64,000 nt of DNA, from positions 1,929,001 through 1,993,000 of the forward strand of contig NZ_CP045696.1 of NCBI RefSeq assembly GCF_009676955.1, in the 5' to 3' direction. A program made the translations under genes and the position numbers. The notes below the pieces were generated by a model, which did no database searches, was not told the DNA's origin, and worked only from the letters and a program-made list of their open reading frames with translations. The stretch comes from Sodaliphilus pleomorphus (GTDB taxonomy: Bacteria > Bacteroidota > Bacteroidia > Bacteroidales > Muribaculaceae). This document shows, one piece after another, positions 8,192 through 15,319 of this stretch. Within the stretch, counting starts at the first letter, position 1. The number at the start of each line of letters is the position of its first letter.

Positions 8192-9415
8192 ATGAATTTT
8201 TTCAATCTATTCAGAATAGCGCTCAAGGCCATCGCGGCCAACAAGATGCGGTCGTTTCTCACCATGCTGGGCATCATCATCGGCGTGGGCTCGGTCATCA
8301 CCATGCTGGCCATAGGCCAGGGCTCCAAGGTGAGCATCCAGAAGCAGATCGCCGAGATGGGCTCCAACATGATCATGATACACCCTGGCGAGGACAAGGG
8401 CCCCGGCGGCGCACGCCAGAGTGCCGACGACATGCAGACCCTCACCCTGCAAGACTACCAGAACATCGTCGACCAGAACAAGTATCTGGCAGCCGTGAGC
8501 CCCAACGTGAGTGCCAGCGGCCAGGTCATCTTCGGCAACAACAACTACCAGACGAGCGTGACCGGTGTGAGCCGCGACTACCTGGAAATACGCCAGCTCA
8601 CGGTCGAGCAGGGCGACATGTTTACCGATGCCGACATCAAGTCGAGCGCCAAGGTGTGCGTCATAGGGCAGACCATTGTCGACAACCTCTTTGCCCAGGG
8701 TGCCGACCCCATAGGGCAGGTCATCAGGTTCGACAAGATCCCCATGCGCGTGGTGGGCGTGCTCAAGAAAAGGGGCTACAACTCGATGGGCATGGACCAG
8801 GACGACATCATCCTGGCACCCTACACCACCGTGATGAAGCGCATGCTGGCCCAGACCTACCTCTCGGGCATCTATGCCAGCGCCATCAAGGAGAGCATGA
8901 CCGACCTGGCCATTGCCGACATCACATCGATACTGCGAGCCGACCACAAGCTCAAGGCCGATGCCGACGACGACTTCAACATACGCTCGCAAGAGGAGAT
9001 GAGCCAAATGATGAACTCTACCACGAGCATGATGACCACACTGTTGGCCGCCGTGGCCGGCATTGCCCTGGTGGTGGGCGGCATTGGCATCATGAACATC
9101 ATGTATGTGTCGGTCACCGAGCGCACCCGCGAGATAGGCTTGCGCATGAGTGTGGGTGCCCGGGGCGTCGACATCCTGGCCCAGTTTCTCATCGAGTCGG
9201 TGCTCATCAGCATCACCGGCGGCCTCATCGGCGTGGTGATGGGCGTGGGGGCTGCCGTGGCGGTGAAAACCATTGTTCACTGGCCCATCAGCATCGAGCC
9301 GTGGACCATTGTGCTCTCGTTCACCGTGTGCACCTTCATAGGGGTGTTCTTCGGGTGGTATCCTGCCAAAAAAGCTGCCAATCTCGACCCCATCGAGGCC
9401 ATACGCTACGAGTAG
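8192..9415 (+). CDS. MacB-type ABC transporter permease
   Basis: A 407-residue permease with MacB topology: one membrane helix at residues 20-42 (MLGIIIGVGSVITMLAIG), a long periplasmic domain to about residue 280, then three C-terminal helices (LAAVAGIALVVGGIGIMNIM, FLIESVLISITGGLIGVVMG, and the last around VLSFTVCTFIGVFFGWYPA). The family motif 'SVTERTREIGLRMSVGAR' follows the second helix and ends with the 'PAKKAANLDPIEAIRYE' tail. The start at 8192 is 40 bp after the ATPase stop. The four genes tolC-macA-ATPase-permease form a complete tripartite export system. Confidence 0.92.
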   Translation: MNFFNLFRIALKAIAANKMRSFLTMLGIIIGVGSVITMLAIGQGSKVSIQKQIAEMGSNMIMIHPGEDKGPGGARQSADDMQTLTLQDYQNIVDQNKYLAAVSPNVSASGQVIFGNNNYQTSVTGVSRDYLEIRQLTVEQGDMFTDADIKSSAKVCVIGQTIVDNLFAQGADPIGQVIRFDKIPMRVVGVLKKRGYNSMGMDQDDIILAPYTTVMKRMLAQTYLSGIYASAIKESMTDLAIADITSILRADHKLKADADDDFNIRSQEEMSQMMNSTTSMMTTLLAAVAGIALVVGGIGIMNIMYVSVTERTREIGLRMSVGARGVDILAQFLIESVLISITGGLIGVVMGVGAAVAVKTIVHWPISIEPWTIVLSFTVCTFIGVFFGWYPAKKAANLDPIEAIRYE

Positions 9416-9466
9416 CCATGGGTAAAAAAGTTGATGCTCCCCCGCTGAATATCAACTAAAAAATAT

Positions 9467-9474
9467 TAACTTTG
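9467..9474 (+). promoter_or_regulatory. -7 promoter element of the two-component operon
   Basis: TAACTTTG matches TAnnTTTG. Because transcription should begin several bases after it, the first in-frame ATG at 9477 would lie at or before the transcript start, which favours the ATG at 9501 for the kinase. Confidence 0.6.
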
Positions 9475-9500
9475 CAATGAGCGATAACGACCGAAAAACA

Positions 9501-10583
9501 ATGAAGCGTAGAGAACTGCTTATACACATCTTGTGCTGGGGCATCGTCTTGTTTTTGCCCCTGGTGTTCTTTCGCCCCAACGACACCTGGGAGTTGCGCA
9601 TGAGCCACTGGTTGCGCTCCCTGGGCGGCACGCTGAGCTACATGATCATTTTCTATGCCAACTATGTGTGGCTGGTGCCTAAGCTCTACTTCAAGCACCA
9701 GCGCGGCCTCTATGTCGTGGCCAACTTGATTCTTGTTGCTCTGGCCATAGGCTTGTCGGTGGGATGGTGGCAGGTGCTGGGCCGCATCCTGCCCGACGAG
9801 ATGCCCAGCCATTTCATGTCGAGCCAGCCACGCCCCCACATGGGGCCTCCCAAGTGGAACATGCTGTTTCAAAGTGCCCTCATGGCTGTGCTGGTGGCTG
9901 CACTGGCTCTGGCTGTGAGCATGGGCCAGCGGTGGCAGCACATCGAGGAGACACGTCGCGAGGCCGAGAAGGCCAAGAGCGAGGCTGAGTTGAGCAACCT
10001 GCGCAACCAGCTCAACCCTCACTTCCTGCTCAACACGCTCAACAACATTTATGCCCTCATTGCCTTTGCCCCCGAGAAGGCCCAGACGGCCGTCGAGCAG
10101 CTGAGCAAGCTGCTGCGGCACGTGCTCTACGAGAACGAGCAGAATTATGTGCCACTCTACAAGGAGGTGGCGTTTATGAAAAACTATATCGAGCTCATGC
10201 GCATCCGCGTGACCAGCAATGTGAAGGTCGACACCGATATCACCATCGCCGACGACGATGCCACCCCCATAGCCCCGCTCATCTTCATCTCGCTCATCGA
10301 GAATGCCTTCAAGCACGGCATCTCGCCCAACGGCCACGGCTTCATCTGTGTGAAGATGAGTCACGACAACAACACCATCACCTGCGAGATAAGCAACAGC
10401 AATTGGCCCAAGCGCGCCAACGACAAGAGCGGCTCGGGCATAGGGCTGCAGCAGGTGCAGAAGCGTCTCGACCTCATGTATCCCGGCCAGTACTCCTGGC
10501 ACAAGGGCACAACAAGCGACAACACCGAGTATTACAGCAACATAACAATATATCGACATGACTCTCAATTGTGCAATAGTTGA
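9501..10583 (+). CDS. LytS/YehU-family sensor histidine kinase
   Basis: The start at 9501 is chosen because the promoter overlaps the earlier in-frame ATG at 9477. The 360-residue protein has four membrane helices in the first 145 residues, a short coiled coil (EETRREAEKAKSEAELSNL), the phospho-acceptor motif QLNPHFLLNTLNNI with His near residue 174, an N-box LIENAFKHG and a nucleotide-binding loop GSGIGLQQVQKRL. This is the His_kinase/HATPase arrangement of LytS-type kinases. The 3' end overlaps the response-regulator gene by 26 bp. It probably senses an envelope signal; closeness to the MacAB operon suggests but does not prove a regulatory link. Confidence 0.9.
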   Translation: MKRRELLIHILCWGIVLFLPLVFFRPNDTWELRMSHWLRSLGGTLSYMIIFYANYVWLVPKLYFKHQRGLYVVANLILVALAIGLSVGWWQVLGRILPDEMPSHFMSSQPRPHMGPPKWNMLFQSALMAVLVAALALAVSMGQRWQHIEETRREAEKAKSEAELSNLRNQLNPHFLLNTLNNIYALIAFAPEKAQTAVEQLSKLLRHVLYENEQNYVPLYKEVAFMKNYIELMRIRVTSNVKVDTDITIADDDATPIAPLIFISLIENAFKHGISPNGHGFICVKMSHDNNTITCEISNSNWPKRANDKSGSGIGLQQVQKRLDLMYPGQYSWHKGTTSDNTEYYSNITIYRHDSQLCNS

Positions 10584-11268
10584 CGATGAGCCCCTGGCAG
10601 TGGAACTGCTGGTGAGCTATGTGGCCAAGATCCCGTTTATGAACCTGGCTGGCAAGTACTCCAACGCCATCGATGCGATGAAGGGCTTGAGCGAGCATCC
10701 CGTCGACGTGATCTTTCTCGACATCCAGATGCCCGACCTCAACGGCCTGGAGCTGTCTAAGATGCTGCCCGCCACCACGCGCATCGTCTTCACCACAGCC
10801 TTCCAGCAATATGCGGTCGACAGCTACCGCCTCAACGCGCTCGATTTCTTGATGAAGCCCATATCCTATGTCGACTTTCTCGAAGCCTGCAGCAAGGCTT
10901 TGCAGTGGTTCAAGCTCACTCGCCACACCGAGAAAACCGACAAGCAAGAGGAAATGAAGAGCATCTTTGTCAAGAGCGAGTACAAGCTGCTGCAGATCGA
11001 TCTCGACAAGATAAAATACATCGAGGGCCTGAAGGACTATGTGAAAATCTATACCGAAGACTCGCCACACCCCATACTCTCGCTCATGAACATGAAGGCC
11101 ATGGAGCAGTTGCTGCCCTCGTCACGGTTTATACGCGTGCACCGCTCCTTCATTGTGCAGAAGAGCAAAATACGCGAGATCGACCGCAACCGCATTGTCT
11201 TTGGCGACGTCTACATCCCCATAGGCGACAGCTACAAGCAGGCCTTCCTCGACTTCATCCAGAAGTGA
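10558..11268 (+). CDS. LytTR-family response regulator
   Basis: A 236-residue regulator. The receiver domain covers residues 1-120 with the acidic pocket DDEP at the start, the phosphorylated Asp at about residue 55 (FLDIQMPDLNG) and the conserved Lys in LMKPISY. Residues 138-236 form a LytTR DNA-binding domain (IFVKSEYKLLQID, later FIRVHRSFIVQKSKI). It overlaps the kinase gene by 26 bp, so the pair is translationally coupled and almost certainly cognate. LytTR proteins bind pairs of short direct repeats near promoters; I could not identify such sites with confidence. Confidence 0.93.
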   Translation: MTLNCAIVDDEPLAVELLVSYVAKIPFMNLAGKYSNAIDAMKGLSEHPVDVIFLDIQMPDLNGLELSKMLPATTRIVFTTAFQQYAVDSYRLNALDFLMKPISYVDFLEACSKALQWFKLTRHTEKTDKQEEMKSIFVKSEYKLLQIDLDKIKYIEGLKDYVKIYTEDSPHPILSLMNMKAMEQLLPSSRFIRVHRSFIVQKSKIREIDRNRIVFGDVYIPIGDSYKQAFLDFIQK

Positions 11269-11300
11269 GCCCCAGGTCACGCGAAAAATAAAGGTGGCCT

Positions 11301-11402
11301 CAAGTGTTGTTTTTTATGAGATATATGTTTACTTTTGGCGCCGCAAGTTGTGGAAGCAGCTAAAATAGAAGTAAACACATATATATATCAACTTAACACT
11401 TG
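11301..11402 (+). promoter_or_regulatory. Promoter enclosed in a long imperfect inverted repeat
   Basis: CAAGTGTT (11301-11308) matches AACACTTG (11395-11402), and inside it ATATATG-TTTACTT (11321-11334) matches AAGTAAAC-CATATAT (11369-11384), giving a nested palindrome of about 100 bp. The -7 element TACTTTTG (11330-11337) with TTG at 11307-11309 lies in its left arm, upstream of the GYF_2 protein gene. The transcript leader would carry only the right arm. Confidence 0.5.
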
Positions 11403-11411
11403 TATTGAGTT

Positions 11412-12416
11412 ATGAAATATTTCATTGTGAAAGATGGCACGCGGCAAGGTCCCTACACCGTCGAGGAACTTGCCATGCAGCGCCTGAGCCCCGACACGCT
11501 GGTATGGACCCGTGGCATGCCCGACTGGGCCGAAGCCCAGACGGTGCCCGAGCTCTCGGGCGCTATCGACCATGACGTGCCCGACGTTCCCGGTGCCGAC
11601 ACTCCGCAAGCCCCCATAGGCGAGATGGCCCCGCCGCCGCTGCCTGGCGACGACGAGATGCAGCCGCAAGAGCCCTACAGTGGCGCGCAGCAGCAACAGT
11701 ATGGTGGCGGCATGCAGCCTGAGCCCACAACCCCCGTCAACGGCAATTACATGCAGGCCGCCGAGCCCAAGAAGAAAAGCTCGCGCGGGTGGATTGTTGC
11801 CCTCGTGGCGCTGGTCGTGCTGGCTGTGCTCGTGATCAGCAAGCCCAGCCGCAGCTCTCACCTCGATGCGATAGACCGTGCCTGCTACGACTACTTGAGC
11901 GAGAGTGTAGACAGCAGCATCGTGGGTGGCATCCCCGTCATGAGCGACGGCGTGAAGAACCTGGCCGGCAGCTTCATTGGCGAGGTGGTGGAGCAGCATT
12001 TCGAGCTCCACGACCGCCTGCTGTGGAATGTGGGCAAGTTCACCTATGGCGGCAAGGAGAAAACCGTGAGCGTGGGCATCCTGGGGCACGTGTTCACCTT
12101 CGACAAGGACGATGTGGCACAAGCCGTGCGCAAGTATGCCGAGGAGCATCGCAGCACCACCGCCACCGACGCCGCCAGCGACGCTGCCGTGCAGGCCATG
12201 AAGGGCGCTGTCGATGCAGCCCGCCAGGCTGTCGACGCTGTGGTGTCGCAGGTCGACTCGTCGCAGGTCAGCCAGAAGCTCGACTCGGCAGCCAACCAGG
12301 CTGTCGACAAGGTGGCCTCCAAAGCCGCCGACGAGGCCAAGCAGGCTGCCGAGGGTATTGTCGACAAGATTATCGACGAGATTGAAAACCTCTTAGGCAA
12401 TGGAAACGACAAGTAG
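11412..12416 (+). CDS. Membrane protein with N-terminal GYF_2 domain and DUF4359-like domain
   Basis: This 334-residue protein starts with a GYF_2 (DUF4339) domain: MKYFIVKDGTRQGPYTVEEL with the following WTRGMPDWAEA. A Pro/Gln/Gly-rich linker leads to one membrane helix (about residues 130-148, WIVALVALVVLAVLVIS). The region after it (SRSSHLDAIDRACYDYL to GILGHVFTF) is closely similar to the next gene's product and resembles DUF4359. The last 85 residues are a repetitive Ala/Asp/Lys/Val heptad-like helix (AAVQAMKGAVDAARQAVD). Function unknown; GYF_2 domains are thought to mediate protein contacts. Confidence 0.75.
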   Translation: MKYFIVKDGTRQGPYTVEELAMQRLSPDTLVWTRGMPDWAEAQTVPELSGAIDHDVPDVPGADTPQAPIGEMAPPPLPGDDEMQPQEPYSGAQQQQYGGGMQPEPTTPVNGNYMQAAEPKKKSSRGWIVALVALVVLAVLVISKPSRSSHLDAIDRACYDYLSESVDSSIVGGIPVMSDGVKNLAGSFIGEVVEQHFELHDRLLWNVGKFTYGGKEKTVSVGILGHVFTFDKDDVAQAVRKYAEEHRSTTATDAASDAAVQAMKGAVDAARQAVDAVVSQVDSSQVSQKLDSAANQAVDKVASKAADEAKQAAEGIVDKIIDEIENLLGNGNDK

Positions 12417-12873
12417 CAACAACCGCCTGGCGTGGATAGCTGCACTGCTGTGCTGCCTCATCGTGCTGGCCACCTTGTGCCTCTCACGCCCCAGCCGCAA
12501 CGAGCAGCTCGAGGCCGTGAACCAGGCCGGCCGCGCCTATGTGAGCGCCCGCATCGACAGCCTGGGCCTCGACAGTGTGCCCGTCATGGGCAACATCATG
12601 AGCGAGGGCGCCAAGTGGATAGGCAACGAGGCCATGCAGAGCTACCTCGACAGCAACTTCACCTTCCACGACTACTACTTGTGGACCACCGGCACCCTCA
12701 CGCTGCGCAACGGGCAGCAGCGCCGCGTGGCCGTGGGCCTGCTTGGGCACACCTGGGTGAGCGACAAGGCCGAGATAGGCACCGCCATGGTCGAGGCCAT
12801 GCAAGAGAGTGCCGGCAGCAAGCTGAGCGGCATCGTGAGCACCCTGCTCCGGGCCCTCCTCCTGCAGCCCTGA
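12400..12873 (+). CDS. DUF4359-like membrane protein, paralogue of the preceding gene
   Basis: The 157-residue product begins inside the 3' end of the previous gene (17-bp overlap). It has one N-terminal membrane helix (LAWIAALLCCLIVLATLCL) followed by SRPSRNEQLEAVNQAGRAYV and VAVGLLGHTWVSDKAEIGTA, which align with SKPSRSSHLDAIDRACYDYL and VSVGILGHVFTFDKDDVAQA of the neighbour. It lacks the GYF_2 domain and the long Ala-rich tail. The pair looks like a duplication with domain loss and is probably co-translated. Role unknown. Confidence 0.7.
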   Translation: METTSSNNRLAWIAALLCCLIVLATLCLSRPSRNEQLEAVNQAGRAYVSARIDSLGLDSVPVMGNIMSEGAKWIGNEAMQSYLDSNFTFHDYYLWTTGTLTLRNGQQRRVAVGLLGHTWVSDKAEIGTAMVEAMQESAGSKLSGIVSTLLRALLLQP

Positions 12874-12905
12874 CGCCCCCCAGCCCGCCATCACACACTA
12901 TACTG

Positions 12906-12950
12906 AGAGGTTGTGTCGTAATAAAGTTTTACGGCACAGCCTCTTTTCTT
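12906..12950 (+). terminator. Rho-independent terminator
   Basis: AGAGGTTGTGTCGTA (12906-12920) pairs, with G-T wobbles, with TACGGCACAGCCTCT (12930-12944) followed by TTTTCTT. It closes the DUF4359 operon. Confidence 0.8.
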
Positions 12951-13017
12951 CCCACCTTGCTGTTGGTAGATTTTTCTTTTGAATTAAGGAGGAAAAAACA
13001 GAGAAGGGAAGATTGAA

Positions 13018-13040
13018 AATTGGTATTTTTTGTATCTTTG
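13018..13040 (+). promoter_or_regulatory. Promoter upstream of the structured leader
   Basis: TATCTTTG at 13033-13040 is a good -7 element. TTG triplets upstream (about 17 bp away and closer) could serve as the -33 element. Transcription would begin near 13047, about 310 nt ahead of the mod start codon. Confidence 0.6.
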
Positions 13041-13046
13041 TCTCTA

Positions 13047-13318
13047 CAAAGTCCTTGTCCCGCACACGGGCAAGGACAACGACATTGTGGATCTTAGCGT
13101 TTGCTATTTATTCAAAACGTTCAGGAAACTTGGCGGTGGAAAGAACAAATCAGGAATAAAGAGCGAATGCCCGCGATATGCGTGGGCGTTTGGCTTGTCT
13201 TGATTTGTAGGTTTCCGCCAAGTACCTCTGAACGTGGACGAGTACATTCGCCCACGTTCTGCATTTTCTTATATGTGCAATGGGGTGCTTGCAGAAACCA
13301 CGTTTGGTAGAATAAAGT
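13047..13318 (+). ncRNA. Candidate structured RNA / 5' leader with alternative hairpins
   Basis: Several stems are visible. Hairpin A: GTCCTTG(T)CCCG (13051-13062) with CGGGCAAGGAC (13067-13077). Long stem B: ACGTTCAG (13117-13124) with CTGAACGT (13228-13235), continued by ACTTGGCGG (13128-13136) with CCGCCAAGT (13215-13223). Inside it, stem C: ATGCCCGCG (13167-13175) with CGTGGGCGT (13181-13189). An alternative stem D: GAACGTGG (13230-13237) with CCACGTTC (13252-13259) uses the same bases as the 3' arm of B, so B and D exclude each other. CTGCA (13259-13263) can pair with TGCAG (13290-13294). Short reading frames here have no family resemblance. It may be a cis-acting leader of mod or an independent small RNA. 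Confidence 0.55.
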
Positions 13319-13324
13319 GCACAC

Positions 13325-13353
13325 GCATTAATAACTAATTACACTATTAATGC
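13325..13353 (+). promoter_or_regulatory. Hairpin abutting the mod start codon
   Basis: GCATTAATA (13325-13333) pairs perfectly with TATTAATGC (13345-13353), and the mod ATG begins at 13355. A stem this close to the start could hinder ribosome loading. AT-rich, so modest stability. Confidence 0.5.
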
Positions 13354-13354
13354 A

Positions 13355-15319
13355 ATGACAAAGACTTTATTGGAACAACTGCCCGAGATAGCGCGTGAGG
13401 GTAGGGCCGAGGCCCAGCGCGTGCTGGGGCGGCTCGACAGCGGCACGCGCATAGGCTTGCAAACCAACGAAATCGTGTTGCCGTGCAAAGACACCTCGGG
13501 CATCTTCAGCGGCCAGCAACCCAAATTGCCTAATGCCTACAACCAGGCCGTGGGCGCAGCCCAGTGGATGAACCGCCTTATTTATGGCGACAACCTGCTC
13601 ACCCTGCAAGCCTTGCTTGCCGGCGACCCCGACAGCGGTCTGCCCTCGCTGCGCGGCAAGGTGGACTTGATCTACATCGACCCACCCTTCGACTCCAAGG
13701 CCGACTACCGAACCAAAATAAATCTGCCTGGGGTGAGCCTTGACCAGAAACCAACGGTGATAGAGCAATTTGCCTATGCCGATACATGGAAAGAAGGAAC
13801 CGTTTCTTATCTCAGGATGATGTATCCGCGGCTGGTGTTGATGCGCGAGCTGCTTTCTGAAAAAGGAAGCATCTATGTCCACATCGATTGGCATGTGAGT
13901 GCCTATGTTAAGACAATAATGGATGATATTTTCGGAAAAGAAAAATTAATCAATGAAATAGTGTGGAACAAAGGCTTTAGGGGTACAGAATCAAAAAGAA
14001 TATTTCAACATGCACATGATACTATTTTGTTTTATGCAAAAGGAAATGAAATCGTCTGGAATCAGCAGTATCAACCATATAAGGATCAAAGTATGGGAAG
14101 ATACAATCAAATTGATGAACATGGTAATTCATATGCCTTAATAAAGCGAACAAGAACTGATGGAAGCGTTTACTATGGTAGGACATATCCTAACCAAGAA
14201 GGTAAAAAAATAAATGATGTAATATCTCATGTGCCAACAATGGCATCTACCAATCGTGAAAGGGTGGGATATGATACACAGAAGCCAGAAGATTTGATTT
14301 CTATTTTTGTAAAGGCGAGCAGTAATGAGGGCGACTTGGTGTGTGACTTCTTTGGGGGTAGCGGCACCACGGCGGCAGTGGCCGAGAGACTGGGACGGCG
14401 GTGGATAACGGGCGACATAGGCAAGCCGGCCTCGCTCATCATGCGCAAGCGGCTCATCGACCAGGACGTGAAGCCCTTCCTATATCAGAGCATAGGCGAC
14501 TATCAGAAGGAGGCCTTCCGCAACAACCGCCTGGTGAAGCGCATAGGCGACTTGAGCCAAATCGTGCTGGGCCTGTATGGTGCGCTGCCCTTTACAGCCG
14601 AGCAATGTGCCGACCGCAACTTTGGCTACGTCAAGGGCTCCAGGACACTCGTTATGGCCGACAGCCCCAACCGTCTCACCACAGCCTCTACCATAAGACG
14701 GGCTGTAGAGGCCAAGGCCTCGCTGCTGGGTGGCGACTGGCAGAAGGTGGTGGTGCTGGGCTGGAACTTTGCCTTCGATATCTCGCAGGCCATTCAGCAA
14801 TATAAAGACAGCAATGTTGAGGTGCTCGTTATCCCGCCCGACTTGATGGACAAGCTTTCCAAGAAAGGCTACGACAAGCTCATTCGCGACAAGGCCGTGC
14901 GGTTCTCCTCACTGCAATATCTTGTAGTAAAGCCCATTGAGGTGAACACGTGCGACGGGAAGGACGAAATCACGGTCACGCTCGACAACTATGTCCTGCT
15001 TTCGCCCGACAATATCCCGCTCGACGAGAAAGACAAGCTCAAGCTACAAGTGCTCATGAGCGATGACCCGCTCTCGCTTATCGAGTACTGGAGCATCGAT
15101 CCCGACTATGACGGCATCACCTTCCGCTCTACCTGGCAAGACTATCGCGAGAATACCAGCAACGACAACGATGCGTTGCATTGTGTGTACAGCACTTGCT
15201 TGACGGTGCCCCACCTCGACGACCGCCGCGTGTGTGTGAAAGCCGTCGATGTGTTTGGCTTTGAAAGCCAAGTCGTACTCACTGTGAAAAATAAGGAGGA
15301 ACTCAACAATGGCAATTAA
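13355..15319 (+). CDS. mod: Type III restriction-modification DNA methyltransferase (Mod)
   Basis: This 654-residue N6-adenine methyltransferase supplies both DNA recognition and protection in a type III system. The order of motifs is beta-class: catalytic motif DPPF near residue 108 ([14 protein letters not shown]), then the target-recognition region, then the SAM-binding motif [16 protein letters not shown] near residue 332. Residues about 185-330 are encoded by clearly AT-rich DNA (13,915-14,335) while the flanks are GC-rich, so the recognition segment seems to have been swapped in. The 3' end overlaps res by 11 bp. Translation may be controlled by the structured leader and the hairpin at its start codon. 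Confidence 0.9.
   Translation: MTKTLLEQLPEIAREGRAEAQRVLGRLDSGTRIGLQTNEIVLPCKDTSGIFSGQQPKLPNAYNQAVGAAQWMNRLIYGDNLLTLQALLAGDPDSGLPSLRGKVDLIYIDPPFDSKADYRTKINLPGVSLDQKPTVIEQFAYADTWKEGTVSYLRMMYPRLVLMRELLSEKGSIYVHIDWHVSAYVKTIMDDIFGKEKLINEIVWNKGFRGTESKRIFQHAHDTILFYAKGNEIVWNQQYQPYKDQSMGRYNQIDEHGNSYALIKRTRTDGSVYYGRTYPNQEGKKINDVISHVPTMASTNRERVGYDTQKPEDLISIFVKASSNEGDLVCDFFGGSGTTAAVAERLGRRWITGDIGKPASLIMRKRLIDQDVKPFLYQSIGDYQKEAFRNNRLVKRIGDLSQIVLGLYGALPFTAEQCADRNFGYVKGSRTLVMADSPNRLTTASTIRRAVEAKASLLGGDWQKVVVLGWNFAFDISQAIQQYKDSNVEVLVIPPDLMDKLSKKGYDKLIRDKAVRFSSLQYLVVKPIEVNTCDGKDEITVTLDNYVLLSPDNIPLDEKDKLKLQVLMSDDPLSLIEYWSIDPDYDGITFRSTWQDYRENTSNDNDALHCVYSTCLTVPHLDDRRVCVKAVDVFGFESQVVLTVKNKEELNNGN

Noticed and set aside
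9477..9500. Earlier start codon for the histidine kinase
   Set aside because: It lies three bases after the -7 element and would be at or before the transcription start.
13101..13324. Small reading frames inside the mod leader, on both strands
   Set aside because: They resemble no known protein and coincide with strong RNA stems, so I treat the region as structured RNA; this could be wrong if the peptide proves conserved.
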